Translations under genes and position numbers: made by a program
Shown here: one piece after another, positions 9,155-18,108 of the stretch
Position numbering within the stretch: the stretch's first letter is position 1
Layout of the letters: every line of letters starts with the position of its first letter
The notes under the pieces: model-generated
What the model was told of the DNA's origin: nothing
Seen by the model: only the letters and a program-made list of their open reading frames with translations
Databases searched by the model: none
NCBI GenBank assembly: GCA_021846985.1
Contig: JAJZVX010000008.1
Span: forward strand, 56,789 to 120,788
Source of the DNA: Acidobacteriota bacterium
GTDB lineage: Bacteria; Acidobacteriota; Terriglobia; Terriglobales; Acidobacteriaceae
Direction of reading: 5' to 3'
Length of the DNA stretch: 64,000 bases

Positions 9155-9433
9155 CTAATCGCTCAAAAACGCTAAAGATTGCAACGTCGTGATTTCAAAA
9201 GGCTTGCGGCAACGAAGATTGGCGCACGACAATTTGTCGTCGCGTCTTACCATGTAAGACTGCGCCTTGGCGAACCGCGCCCGGTCCCGCTCGTCGGCCC
9301 CCCGCGGCGCCTGCGCCCGCTTGCGCCGCACCACCCACGCCACTTTGTACTCCGCCGCCTGCCCACACTTCGGGCAGATCAGCGTATGCGTTCGCATCTC
9401 GGTGCTTTCCGTAAAAAAATCCCGCTCTTCCAT
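9155..9433 (-). CDS. Small zinc-ribbon-like protein of unknown function
   Basis: A 92-residue protein with CPKCG near residue 20 and a second cysteine pair near residues 69-74 (SCANLRC), which could form one zinc ribbon. Between them is a basic linker rich in Arg and Lys. GAGGGG lies just before the ATG at 9433; an internal ATG at 9397 is possible. No enzyme motif is seen. It is divergent from another small basic protein 92 bases away. Likely a real gene because of the spaced cysteines and ribosome site, but the function is unknown. Confidence 0.6.
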   Translation of the reverse strand: MEERDFFTESTEMRTHTLICPKCGQAAEYKVAWVVRRKRAQAPRGADERDRARFAKAQSYMVRRDDKLSCANLRCRKPFEITTLQSLAFLSD

Positions 9434-9525
9434 GGCCCCTCGCCCCCAGAAATTCCACCCTCTGGCGGGATTTGCCCCCCCGTCTCTTTCCCTTCGGCGG
9501 AATCTATTCCATACTCGTCCTTGCC

Positions 9526-9696
9526 ATGACGAAACGCAAGCCAGCTCGCTTCTCAGCCGCCAAGGCGGTCAAGGCCAACGCCCGCGAGCGAATCGGCCAG
9601 CCCAAACCCTCTCTCGTCCTCCGCTCCCAGCCGCGCTCCGGCCGCGATGCAAAACACAAACCCAAACTTCAGGAAGTGCTCCAGCAGGAGGAGTAG
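9526..9696 (+). CDS. Small basic protein of unknown function
   Basis: A 56-residue Lys/Arg-rich protein starting MTKRKPARFSAAKAVKANAR and ending in Gln/Glu. The frame is open upstream, but the ATG at 9526 begins the low-complexity basic sequence expected of a nucleic-acid-associated small protein. No cysteine, signal peptide or membrane segment is present. It is divergent from the zinc-ribbon gene. The ribosome site is not obvious, so the call is tentative. Confidence 0.5.
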   Translation: MTKRKPARFSAAKAVKANARERIGQPKPSLVLRSQPRSGRDAKHKPKLQEVLQQEE

Positions 9697-10122
9697 ACAC
9701 GGCCCAGCCCGCCGGCGCCGTCTTCGCCCACTACCCCCTCGGCACCCCCGCTTCGAGCAAGACCCTCAGAAGGTCACAGTCAACCTCTGCGTCGACCCTC
9801 TCGATGCCCTGCCCACCCAACGCGCCGTGTCCAGGGCGCGCATCGACCCCCGCCGGAAAGACTCCGGCTCTGGCCGTTTTGCCTGGATTTGAAATCTGGA
9901 ACGAAACCGGATAAAGCTCTCGCAGCCTCTGCCGATAGAGGAAACAACCCGTCCGCCTCTCCATCCCGATCTGGCGCCTGCGCCCGTCTAACAAAAACCC
10001 CGCAGCCGTCACACACGTAATGCATCGTCATGCCTTGTCTTGCGACCGCAGATCATCTGTCACACGAGAGTTGCAGCCGTGTAAGACACTCGCAAAATGC
10101 ACCCAGACCCTCGCCGCTACCG
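9697..10122. other. Intergenic stretch without a supported gene
   Basis: The minus strand has two overlapping short frames here (10031 to 9780 and 10012 to 9731). One starts with a CxxC motif (YVCDGCG) and the other ends in an Asp/Leu-rich tail, so a decayed or frameshifted small gene is possible. Codon use is mixed and neither frame is convincing. No hairpin or repeat stands out. Confidence 0.4.
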
Positions 10123-11412
10123 CTACGGTAAAGTGTAAGGCCCCGGCATCGCCGGCCCCGGCGCTGCCTCACCCGGCTTGGGCCCCACCCGATCAGTCAG
10201 CTTCGAGTAAATGCGAAACTCCACCACCAGGTCCAGCATCACCGGTACGTCCTTGCCGTCTTTTATCGCTGGTCTGAACCGTGCCGCCTGAATCGCCTCC
10301 ACCGCATTCTCGTCCAAACCAAAGCCGATCGGCCGCGCCACGGCAATCTCTCCCGGCTTTCCATCCGCGCCCACTACTACGTGGTAAAGCGCCATGCCGG
10401 CAATTCCATTCGATTGGGCGTACGGGTTCGACTTGGGCTCAAACGGCGTCAGCAGCGCCGCCTTCTTGTCCACCGTGTTCTGGCGCAGAACCGCCGGATC
10501 CCTGGGCCGGTAGTCGGTCTTGGCTGCCGCCGCCTGATAATAGAGCTGCCAAAAGGCCGGCATTGCGGCCTTCATCCGTTCGTCCAGCCCCTGCGCAAAG
10601 ATCGCATCCAGCGCCCCCTTCAGCATCGCCAGCGCATGCGCCGGAGACGTGGTCGTGGTCACGCTCTTCGCGTCAGCCGGCCCCTCCTCCTTGCCTGACG
10701 CCTGTGCGGACTCGTCCCCCTCGCTCGCCTCCGGCAGTGGCCCCGGCGGCGGCAAATCCTCGTCCTTGCGCGCCCAAAGCAACTGCCCTTCATGCTTCTT
10801 CTTGCCCTTTTCCTTCTGCTTTTTGGGCTTTTCCACGCGCTCCCGGTCGATGGTGATGCGAACCATCTTCTTCTTCGGCGTGATTCTTACCCGGTCCACG
10901 GCTTTGGCCGGATCCTCGTAGGGAAGCGCCCCCAGAAAGTGCAGCCCATAGCGAATCCCCTCCAGCTCCAGCTTGTGCTTGCTCAGCCTCACCTTCTCGA
11001 TCTCAATCACGCTGAGCGTATAGGAACCGGCCAGCGAGTGGCTTACCAGCCGTCCATGCTCGTCGAAGTTCAGCGTGTCGCTCAGGTAGCCGCCGCGCAA
11101 ATAGAGCGGCTTGCCTAGCAGTTGCTCTTTCAGCTCGTCTTCCGTTGCGCTGTCGGAGGGCGCGGACTCCGGAACCGTCGCGGCCGCGGCAACCGGCTGG
11201 CTCTGCTGCGCCGCCGGAGCAGACGGCACCGGCGCCGCGCGCAAAACAACGCCTATCAGCAGAGCGCCAGCCAGTGCGCCCACTCTCCGCCTAGACACAG
11301 AAAAATAGCAAGAGCTGAAAAAATACGCTGGGAATCGCATCGGAACCTGATGGGGCCACTCTAGCAGGAATCGACGCGCGGCGGCGAACAGAATCGCGCC
11401 TGCCTCGCTCAT
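10123..11412 (-). CDS. TonB C-terminal-domain protein
   Basis: A 429-residue envelope protein. A hydrophobic segment near residues 45-62 anchors or exports it. A Lys-rich charged stretch lies at about 185-210, then a variable Pro/Ser/Glu linker. The C-terminal 80 residues form a TonB-like domain (GIAGMALYHVVVGADGKPGEI, then AVEAIQAARFRPAIKDGK and VPVMLDLVVEFRIY). Such proteins may energise TonB receptors or act as standalone periplasmic modules. The ATG overlaps the upstream trmJ stop by four bases (ATGA), which supports this start and coupling. A later ATG before RFPAYFF is possible. Confidence 0.78.
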   Translation of the reverse strand: MSEAGAILFAAARRFLLEWPHQVPMRFPAYFFSSCYFSVSRRRVGALAGALLIGVVLRAAPVPSAPAAQQSQPVAAAATVPESAPSDSATEDELKEQLLGKPLYLRGGYLSDTLNFDEHGRLVSHSLAGSYTLSVIEIEKVRLSKHKLELEGIRYGLHFLGALPYEDPAKAVDRVRITPKKKMVRITIDRERVEKPKKQKEKGKKKHEGQLLWARKDEDLPPPGPLPEASEGDESAQASGKEEGPADAKSVTTTTSPAHALAMLKGALDAIFAQGLDERMKAAMPAFWQLYYQAAAAKTDYRPRDPAVLRQNTVDKKAALLTPFEPKSNPYAQSNGIAGMALYHVVVGADGKPGEIAVARPIGFGLDENAVEAIQAARFRPAIKDGKDVPVMLDLVVEFRIYSKLTDRVGPKPGEAAPGPAMPGPYTLP

Positions 11413-12161
11413 TTCCCTCCTGCCCCGTCACGCTCCAGCCGCCACAGAATGCGCCGGAAGAAACCCAGAATGCGCCGAAGATCGCGCGGCCCCAGCCCCA
11501 GCCGTCGCAGCAGCAGGCGCAGGTCGTGGCGGTTGGCCGCCTGCATCGTCCGGGGCGAGTAGCCCGCCGCCGCCATCGTCTCTTCCACCACCCCGGCCAG
11601 CCGTTCCAGGCTGCCGGAGTCGGCGCGCACGCCCTCTCTTTCGTCCGCTACCGTCGCCGCCAGCTCGCGCCCCGCCAGCTCGTAGAGGCAGATAGCCACC
11701 GCCTGGCCCAGGTTCATTGAAGGCTGTCGCGCATCGGTCGGAATCTCCACCAGCAAATGGCAGATGGCGAGATCCTCCCGGGTGAGTCCATGCTTCTCCG
11801 AACCAAAAACCAAGGCCACGCGCCCGCCGCGCGCCAGTTCCGCTGCCACCAGCGGCCCCAGAGCCGGCAGCGCCACCACCCGCTGCTCGGGTTTGCGCCG
11901 GTCCAGCGAGCCGGTCCCCGCCACCAGCGTGCACTCGGCCACCGCCGCGGCCAGCGTCCCGGCCTCGCGAGCCTCCCGAAGCAGTTCCGGCGCGCCCACG
12001 GCCGAGCGGGCCTCGCGCCAGTGCGGCGCATAGGCCGCCACCACTGCGAGTCGTGCCAGCCCGAAGTTGGCCATGGCGCGCGCCGCCGCCCCGATGTTCA
12101 GCGGGTTCCGCGGTCGCACCAGCACCACGCTCAGCCGTTCGCTTTGGTCTTGGGTCAGCAA
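11409..12161 (-). CDS. trmJ: SpoU-family tRNA/rRNA 2'-O-methyltransferase (TrmJ-like)
   Basis: A roughly 250-residue SPOUT methyltransferase. Motifs in order are LVRPRNPLNIGAAARAMANFG (motif 1), LVFGSEKHGLTREDL (motif 2) and IPTDARQPSMNLGQAVAICLYEL (motif 3, AdoMet knot). A C-terminal helical part follows, as in TrmJ, which methylates the ribose at tRNA position 32. The frame is open to an ATG at 12263, but that would run into the divergent gene at 12262 and add non-conserved residues. The TTG at 12161, just before LTQDQSERLSVVLVRP, is preferred. It overlaps the TonB-domain gene by four bases. Confidence 0.85.
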   Translation of the reverse strand: MLTQDQSERLSVVLVRPRNPLNIGAAARAMANFGLARLAVVAAYAPHWREARSAVGAPELLREAREAGTLAAAVAECTLVAGTGSLDRRKPEQRVVALPALGPLVAAELARGGRVALVFGSEKHGLTREDLAICHLLVEIPTDARQPSMNLGQAVAICLYELAGRELAATVADEREGVRADSGSLERLAGVVEETMAAAGYSPRTMQAANRHDLRLLLRRLGLGPRDLRRILGFFRRILWRLERDGAGGK

Positions 12162-12261
12162 GCATCCATTGTAGTGAGCCGCCAATGGCCGCGGCCAGGC
12201 CGCGGCCCGCCGTCCGCCCGCTCGGCCGGTGTACACTCTCGAAAAAAGAAAGAGAGGAACC

Positions 12262-13533
12262 ATGAATCGCCGGCAATTTCTTCACACCGGAACGGGCGCG
12301 GCCGCGGGGCTGCTGATTTTGAAGCCCAGCGCCGCCTTCGGCTACCCCGCCAACTCTGCCGTCCGTCACGGACTGCTCGGCTGCGGAAACCGCGGTACCG
12401 CCGTGGCCACCTCGTTTGCCAAAAACACCTCGGCAAAAGTGGTGGCGCTGGCCGACATCTTTCCCGACAAGCTGGCGGCGGGCCGCGACCACTTCAACCA
12501 GCTCAACGCCAGCCTGGGCGGCCAGCCCATCGGCGAGAAGCTGCTCTTTCACGGTCCCGACGCCTTCGAGCAGTTGGCGGCGTCGAAGGATGTAGACCTG
12601 ATTCAGATTTCCACGCCTCCGTTCTTTCACGTCGAGCATCTGTCCGCAGCCGTGGCCGCCGGCAAGCACGTCTACTGCGAAAAGCCCGTGGGCATTGACG
12701 TGCGCCAGGCCCGGCAGGCCCTCGATATCGCCAAGCAGGTTAAGCCCTCGCAGAGCGTCGATGTGGGTTTTCAGTGCCGCTATGCGCCGCCCATCGCCGC
12801 CATCGCCGAGCGCATTCAAAACGGCGCACTGGGCAAAATCGGCTCCGTCAACGGCTATTACTTCGCCCCCGCGTCCACTGAAATGCTGCGCGCCGGCGAG
12901 GGACCCGACGAGTACCGCCTGCGTAACTGGCTCTGGTACCGCGCGCTCTCCGGCGACATCCTCGTCGAGCAGAACATCCACATCATCGATCTCTGCAACT
13001 GGATGCTGGGCGCCCGTCCCCTCAAAGCTTCGGCTACCGGCGGGCGCAACATCCTCACCCACGCCGGCGACTGCTGGGACAACTACCAGGTGGATTTCAC
13101 CTATCCCGGCGATGTGCGCCTCTCCTTCGCTTCCACACAGTTTGGCGACTACGGATTCTTCGATGCGGGCCTGCGTCTCTTTGGCGCCACGGGCTCGGCC
13201 AACGTTCCCTACTCCGGCCCCCTCCAGATCGTCGGCGCGCAGGCGTGGGCATGGCAGGAATCCGCCGAGGCTGCGCAAGGCTCCGGCAAATTCGCGGCTA
13301 ACGGCGCCTTCAGTGACAACCTCGCCTTTGCCGATCGCGAAAAGGAGCGGTCGTTCATCGACAGCATCCTCTCGGGCAAGCCGCACAACCAGATTGCCGC
13401 TGGCGTGGAGACCGCGCTCACCTGCATGCTGGGCCGCATGGCGGGTTACCGGCGGCGCGAAGTGACATGGGACGAGCTGATGGCTCACGGCGAAAGCTAC
13501 GAACTGGGCATGAACCTCGCGCAGTTTGCCTGA
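12262..13533 (+). CDS. Gfo/Idh/MocA-family oxidoreductase with Tat signal
   Basis: A 423-residue NAD(P)-dependent dehydrogenase-like protein, probably acting on a sugar or inositol derivative. The N-terminus MNRRQFLHTG followed by a hydrophobic AAAGLLIL stretch is a twin-arginine signal, so it is exported folded with its cofactor. A Rossmann domain follows (HGLLGCGNRGTAVA), with the family motif CEKPVGID. The C-terminal alpha/beta domain contains the HIIDLCNWMLG motif. GAGAGGAA lies just upstream of this ATG, which is chosen over an earlier one at 12229. The tat genes are at 60-61.7 kb. Confidence 0.9.
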   Translation: MNRRQFLHTGTGAAAGLLILKPSAAFGYPANSAVRHGLLGCGNRGTAVATSFAKNTSAKVVALADIFPDKLAAGRDHFNQLNASLGGQPIGEKLLFHGPDAFEQLAASKDVDLIQISTPPFFHVEHLSAAVAAGKHVYCEKPVGIDVRQARQALDIAKQVKPSQSVDVGFQCRYAPPIAAIAERIQNGALGKIGSVNGYYFAPASTEMLRAGEGPDEYRLRNWLWYRALSGDILVEQNIHIIDLCNWMLGARPLKASATGGRNILTHAGDCWDNYQVDFTYPGDVRLSFASTQFGDYGFFDAGLRLFGATGSANVPYSGPLQIVGAQAWAWQESAEAAQGSGKFAANGAFSDNLAFADREKERSFIDSILSGKPHNQIAAGVETALTCMLGRMAGYRRREVTWDELMAHGESYELGMNLAQFA

Positions 13534-13639
13534 TCGCATGCCGGGCGCGGCGGGCTTCTCTCTTCAGTCCGCCGCGCCCGGGCTTCGGCGCCGCAAACGG
13601 CCTGCCGGTTGCGCCGCAGTCCCAGGTTGGCTATAGTGA

Positions 13640-13810
13640 GGATGTCTTTGGTGCCCGCAAGGGCATAACAGGGAAGTCCGGTGCAATCCCGGCGCGGTCC
13701 CGCCACTGTATGCGAGATATCGCTTCCGTAACCACTTGGCCGTTTCGCCAGGGAAGGGGAAGCAAGGGCAGCGTTGCTGCCGTCTCGGAGCCAGGAGACC
13801 TACCAGAGAC
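13640..13810 (+). promoter_or_regulatory. Cobalamin (B12) riboswitch
   Basis: The conserved cobalamin-aptamer blocks occur in the right order: GGTGCCCGC near 13650, AGGGAAGTCCGGTGCAATCC at about 13669-13688, the GCCACTG box at 13702-13708, and the B12 box GAGCCAGGAGACCTACC at 13788-13804. The aptamer is 115 bases upstream of a cobalamin adenosyltransferase, the expected type of target. In the known class, adenosylcobalamin binding switches expression off. Confidence 0.93.
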
Positions 13811-13902
13811 CGATTATGCGGCAGGCTTTCTGCGGAGAACGGGAAGATGCAAACCACCGGATTCATCTCATCGGCAATCCCCCACTCTGAACCGAGCCGG
13901 CC

Positions 13903-13920
13903 GCCTCTTCAACAGGAGGC
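13903..13920 (+). promoter_or_regulatory. Hairpin that hides the pduO ribosome-binding site
   Basis: GCCTC (13903-13907) can pair with GAGGC (13916-13920), and the second arm overlaps the Shine-Dalgarno GGAGG at 13915-13919. This suggests the upstream cobalamin riboswitch acts on translation rather than on transcription. The pairing is seen; the mechanism is inferred. Confidence 0.5.
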
Positions 13921-13926
13921 AGCCCT

Positions 13927-14505
13927 ATGGCGAGTATTGCAACCAGGCGTGGCGATGGCGGCCAAACCAGTCTGATTGGCGGCGAGCGCGTATCCAAGTC
14001 GTCTCTCCGTGTGGAAACCTACGGCACTGTGGACGAGCTCAACTCGGCCATTGGCCTTGCCCGCTCCATCTGCGACGACGATGCCGTTCGCGCCTCGGCG
14101 GTCAGAATCCAGTGCGAGTTGTTCAAGGTGGCCGGCATTCTGGCCACTCCAGCCAGCTTGCAGGCCGCTCTGCCGCCGCTCGACCAGGCCAGCCTTGACT
14201 TGCTGACAAGCGAGGTGCACACCCTGGAAAACTCCGGCGAAATCGAGATCGATTGGGCGGTTTCCGGCGCGAGTCCGGCCGGCGCCGCCTTCGACATGGC
14301 GCGCACCATCTGCCGCCGCGCGGAGCGCTGCGTGGTGCGCCTTCAGGAATCCGGCGAAGAAGTCGCGCCCAAGATTCTGGCCTACCTGAACCGGCTCTCC
14401 GATCTGCTCTGGCTCTTCGGAAGAAAATTGGAAGGCTCGCCCGGAATATCTTCGTTGCGAAGAATCAATGGCAAAGCCGGCCGGCCCTGGTCGCGTGCCT
14501 GGTAG
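13927..14505 (+). CDS. Cob(I)alamin adenosyltransferase, PduO type
   Basis: A 192-residue enzyme that transfers the adenosyl group of ATP to cob(I)alamin to make coenzyme B12. The N-terminal ATP motif TRRGDGGQTSLIGGERVSK and YGTVDELNSAIG are typical. The C-terminal signature is RTICRRAERCVVRL followed by YLNRLSDLLWLFGRKLE. AGGAGG sits eight bases before the ATG. No B12-dependent enzyme or corrinoid synthesis gene is nearby, so it probably serves salvage, under the riboswitch at 13640-13810. Confidence 0.94.
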   Translation: MASIATRRGDGGQTSLIGGERVSKSSLRVETYGTVDELNSAIGLARSICDDDAVRASAVRIQCELFKVAGILATPASLQAALPPLDQASLDLLTSEVHTLENSGEIEIDWAVSGASPAGAAFDMARTICRRAERCVVRLQESGEEVAPKILAYLNRLSDLLWLFGRKLEGSPGISSLRRINGKAGRPWSRAW

Positions 14506-14611
14506 CGTGCGCCCGCGTACTCCTGCTGACGAGAAGTGCCCGTCGCAAGACCGCCCCCATGGCCAGCGCGCTTTCCCTTCGGCCCTCCCATGGACAAATT
14601 CCGTAATCGAA

Positions 14612-14641
14612 CCTCAAGCCTGCGCACGGAAAGGCTTGAGG
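14612..14641. repeat. Perfect 10-bp inverted repeat upstream of GH97 gene
   Basis: CCTCAAGCCT and AGGCTTGAGG flank a 10-base loop. A TATACT hexamer follows at 14654-14659, so the palindrome would overlap the -35 region of a possible promoter. There is no U run after it, which makes an operator as likely as a terminator for the upstream pduO gene. Confidence 0.4.
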
Positions 14642-14727
14642 CCGCGCCGGGCGTATACTGGCGCGGAACCGGAGCGCGCCTTCGCGCTTCACTCCATCTT
14701 CCATTTGGCATTCTGCACGAGGTATCC

Positions 14728-16761
14728 ATGTCTTCTCTACGTTCCGTTCGCGTGTGCCTGTTTGCGTTGTGCGCCGTGGCCGCCGCGACTGCCCAGACCG
14801 CGCCTTTGAAGGTCGCTTCGCCCAACGGGCAAATCGTATTCCAGCTCTTCGACGGCGCGCCGCCCAAAGGCGCCGATCATCGCCCCGCCACTGCCTCCTT
14901 GCGCTATGCCGTCGAGTTCCACGGCCTGCCGCTCATCGCCGAGTCCGCGCTGGGCCTGGAGATCGAGGGCCAGCCGCCGCTGGGGCCGGGCATGCGGAAG
15001 GTGAGCGCGGAAACTGGCGCGGTAGACGAAAGCTACACCATTCCCGTAGGTAAAACCCGTTCGGTGCGCAACCACTATCGCTCGCTCACCGCCGGCTTCG
15101 AGGATGCATCCGGCCGCAAGCTCCGCATCGAGGTGCGCGTCTTCGACGACGGCGCGGCCTTCCGCTACGTTGTCCCCGCGCAGCCCGCCCTGCAGCAGGT
15201 GCGCATCACGCGCGAAGATACGGTTTTTTCGTTCGCCAAGGACGCCGCCACTTATCCGTTGATCCTCGACGGCTACCAGTCGTCGTGGGAAGACGAGTAT
15301 CAGCAGAGGCAGGTGAGCGGGCTGCACCCCGATTGGCTGATGGGCACGCCGCTGCTCGCCGAGGAGCCGGGCACCGGCTGGCTGGCCATCGCCGAAGCCA
15401 ACATCGAAAACTACGCCGGCATGTATCTGCGCAAAAGCAGCGGCCGCTTCGATCTGCGTACGGACCTGTCGCCGCGCGTGGACGAGACCGGCAAGCCGCT
15501 TGAGCCCGAAGTGGCTGTTCAAACCGCCGCGCCGTTTGCGAGCCCCTGGCGGGTGTTGATGATCGGCCGCGAGCCGGGCCGCCTGGTCGAGTCCAACATC
15601 ATCCTCAACCTTAACCCGCCGTCGAAGATTGCCGACACCTCGTGGATCAAGGCGGGCAAGTCGGCCTGGGACTGGTGGTCGGGCGAGGCCGCGCCCAGCG
15701 TCAACTTCAAGACCGGCATGAACACCGCCACCCTCAAGCACTACATCGACTTTGCCTCGGCCTCGGGATTCCCTTACATGCTCATCGACGCCGGATGGGC
15801 ACTGTCACCGAAGCGCAGCGGTCCTGAAGACTACGCGGCCGTCGCCGACATCACCAAGGTGACGCCGGCCGTGGACATGCCCGAGCTGCTCCGCTACGCC
15901 CGCGAGAAAAATGTCAAAATCTGGCTCTGGTCCCACTGGACCTCCGTGAATAAATACATGGACCAGGCCTTTCCGCTCTTTGAGAAGTGGGGCGTCGCGG
16001 GCGTCAAAATCGACTTCATGAACCGCAACGACCAATGGATGGTCAACTGGTACCGGCGCGTCGTGGTCTCCGCCGCCCAGCACCACCTGATGATCGACTT
16101 CCACGGAGCCTTCCCGCCCGACGGCCTGCGCCGCACCTGGCCCAACCTGATGACACGCGAAGGCGTGATGGGCAAGGAATATCTGAAGTGGAGCGCGCGC
16201 ACCACCCCCACGCACAACGCCACCCTGCCCTTTACGCGCATGCTGGCCGGCCCGCTCGACTATACGCCCGGCGCCTTCGGCAACGTGAACCGCGCCCAGT
16301 TCGTGCCCCGCAACTTCGAACCCATGACGCCCAACACGCGGGCGCACGAGCTGGCGCTCTACGCGGTGCTGGAAAGCCCGCTGATGATGGTTTCCGATTA
16401 TCCCGAGCACTACCAGGGCCAGCGCGACTTCGACTTCATCAAGCGCGTTCCGGTCACCTGGGACGCCATTCACGTGATCGGCGGGCAGCCCATGGAGTGG
16501 ATCAGTGTGGCGCGGCGCAGCGGCAGCGAATGGTTCGTGGGCACGCTGACCAACTGGGACGCGCGCGCGGTCAAGCTGCCGCTGAGCTTCCTCGGCGAGG
16601 GCAAATACACGGCCGAGATCTACGCCGACGCGCCGGATGCCGCCGAGCAAGCCACGCACACCACACTGACGAAGAAGACCGTGGACCGCAACACCGTGCT
16701 CGACGTGCGCATGGTTCCCGGCGGCGGCAACGCCGTCTGGATTCATCCGGCCGCCGATTAA
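14728..16761 (+). CDS. Glycoside hydrolase family 97 enzyme, probable retaining alpha-galactosidase
   Basis: A 677-residue secreted glycosidase. A signal peptide (residues 1-22) precedes the N-terminal beta-sandwich that carries FRYVVPAQPA. The catalytic barrel follows (FPYMLIDAGW, then GVKIDFMNRND). D429 in KIDFM sits where the retaining GH97 subgroup has its nucleophile, and E484 in GKEYLKW is 55 residues later, the nucleophile to acid/base distance I recall for the Bacteroides retaining alpha-galactosidase. Inverting GH97 glucosidases lack this aspartate. The frame is open upstream to 14536, but the ATG at 14728 gives a clean signal peptide with GAGG before it. Confidence 0.88.
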   Translation: MSSLRSVRVCLFALCAVAAATAQTAPLKVASPNGQIVFQLFDGAPPKGADHRPATASLRYAVEFHGLPLIAESALGLEIEGQPPLGPGMRKVSAETGAVDESYTIPVGKTRSVRNHYRSLTAGFEDASGRKLRIEVRVFDDGAAFRYVVPAQPALQQVRITREDTVFSFAKDAATYPLILDGYQSSWEDEYQQRQVSGLHPDWLMGTPLLAEEPGTGWLAIAEANIENYAGMYLRKSSGRFDLRTDLSPRVDETGKPLEPEVAVQTAAPFASPWRVLMIGREPGRLVESNIILNLNPPSKIADTSWIKAGKSAWDWWSGEAAPSVNFKTGMNTATLKHYIDFASASGFPYMLIDAGWALSPKRSGPEDYAAVADITKVTPAVDMPELLRYAREKNVKIWLWSHWTSVNKYMDQAFPLFEKWGVAGVKIDFMNRNDQWMVNWYRRVVVSAAQHHLMIDFHGAFPPDGLRRTWPNLMTREGVMGKEYLKWSARTTPTHNATLPFTRMLAGPLDYTPGAFGNVNRAQFVPRNFEPMTPNTRAHELALYAVLESPLMMVSDYPEHYQGQRDFDFIKRVPVTWDAIHVIGGQPMEWISVARRSGSEWFVGTLTNWDARAVKLPLSFLGEGKYTAEIYADAPDAAEQATHTTLTKKTVDRNTVLDVRMVPGGGNAVWIHPAAD

Positions 16762-16810
16762 AATCCGCTCCGGCAAAGGCGGGAACGCCTGCGCAACCGG
16801 TGCCTGGCGC

Positions 16811-17833
16811 TCAAGAAGCTGGCGATGGAATGACGCCAACCCCTCGCGCCAGCGCCCACTTCAGTTCCTCTATGCCTTCGCCGGTCACGGCGGAGATGGC
16901 GTGAAACTCCAGCTTCCTGCGCTTGGCGTGCGTGGCCAGTTTCTTGAGCTTGGCCGGGTTGGCCACATCCATCTTCGTGGCAACCACGATCATCGGCTTC
17001 TCGCCCAGTCCGTTGCCGAAGCTGGCCAGTTCGCGGCTGATCACCTTGAAGTCTTCCACCGGATCGGCGCGGCCGGAGGCGTCCGAAACATCCACCAAGT
17101 GGACCAGCAGCCGCGTGCGCTCAATGTGACGCAGAAACTGCGTGCCCAGACCGTGGCCCAGGTGCGCTCCCTCGATGAGCCCGGGAACGTCGGCCACCAC
17201 GAAGGATTGCTGGTCGGGCTCCTCGCCCACCGTAACCACGCCCAGGTTAGGTTCCAGCGTAGTGAACGGATAGTCGGCAATCTTGGGCCGCGCCGCGGAG
17301 ATGCGCGCGATCAGCGTCGATTTGCCCGCATTGGGATAGCCCACCAGACCGGCATCGGCCAGCAGTTTCAGCTCCAGCCGGTAGAATCGCTCCTCCCCCG
17401 GGCGGCCCAGCTCATACTCGCGTGGAGCCTGGTGCGTCGGCGTGGCAAAGTGCTGATTGCCGCGGCCGCCGCGCCCGCCTTTGGCGATGACAATCTCCTC
17501 GTCAGGCTGCTCGAAGTCGTGAATCAGCTCGCCGGTCTCCTGGTCATAGAGACTGGTTCCCACCGGCACCTGCAGCACCACGGAGTGACCATCGGAACCC
17601 GTGCAATTCGATCCCATCCCGTGCTCGCCACGCTGCGCCTTGTGCTCGGGATTGTACCGGAAGTGGATCAGCGTGTTGTGCCGCTGCGAGCTCACCATCA
17701 GCACGTCGCCGCCGCGGCCGCCATCGCCGCCCGACGGACCGCCCCGCGGCACAAACTTCTCCCGCCGGAAGGCCATACAACCGTTGCCCCCGTCGCCGGC
17801 CTTCACGTGGATTTTGGCTTCGTCAATAAACAT
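16811..17833 (-). CDS. obgE: GTPase ObgE/CgtA
   Basis: A 340-residue ribosome-associated GTPase. The glycine-rich Obg fold covers residues 1-158 ([30 protein letters not shown]). The G domain has G1 GYPNAGKST, the switch I threonines in [12 protein letters not shown]3 [11 protein letters not shown]4 TKMD and G5 SAVTGEG. There is no C-terminal OCT domain, as in many short Obg proteins. It acts in 50S maturation and stress responses. It is convergent with the GH97 gene and divergent from the TonB receptor. Confidence 0.97.
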   Translation of the reverse strand: MFIDEAKIHVKAGDGGNGCMAFRREKFVPRGGPSGGDGGRGGDVLMVSSQRHNTLIHFRYNPEHKAQRGEHGMGSNCTGSDGHSVVLQVPVGTSLYDQETGELIHDFEQPDEEIVIAKGGRGGRGNQHFATPTHQAPREYELGRPGEERFYRLELKLLADAGLVGYPNAGKSTLIARISAARPKIADYPFTTLEPNLGVVTVGEEPDQQSFVVADVPGLIEGAHLGHGLGTQFLRHIERTRLLVHLVDVSDASGRADPVEDFKVISRELASFGNGLGEKPMIVVATKMDVANPAKLKKLATHAKRRKLEFHAISAVTGEGIEELKWALARGVGVIPSPAS

Positions 17834-18108
17834 AGGCGATCTGGAAACCGAACTTTCTAACGAACATTTCGGCCGGGCAGATCGAAAGCAAAGGCCAAAC
17901 CCGAAATGCCGTCTTTTCAGTTTACAGAACCGAGACTAGAATCGCCTTAAGCTTCATGTAAGACATCCGTCTCACAGGCCCAGAGTCGAGCCTAAATGCC
18001 TCCTCTGCCGCCTGTGGGCTACGCGTGACCATCCGGACCCCCACAAGAGCGGGCCGGAAGTGGATTTGCTGTGCTTTTTCCCAGGATCTGCCGCGGGCAG
18101 GTGTCCCG

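Noticed and set aside
9731..10031. Two overlapping minus-strand frames as a possible frameshifted gene with a CxxC start.
   Set aside because: Joining the frames gives no recognisable protein, and codon use is mixed; kept only as an unassigned region.
11428..13539. A 703-codon minus-strand frame spanning the oxidoreductase and trmJ.
   Set aside because: It runs antisense through one real gene and out of frame through another, with no recognisable domain of its own.
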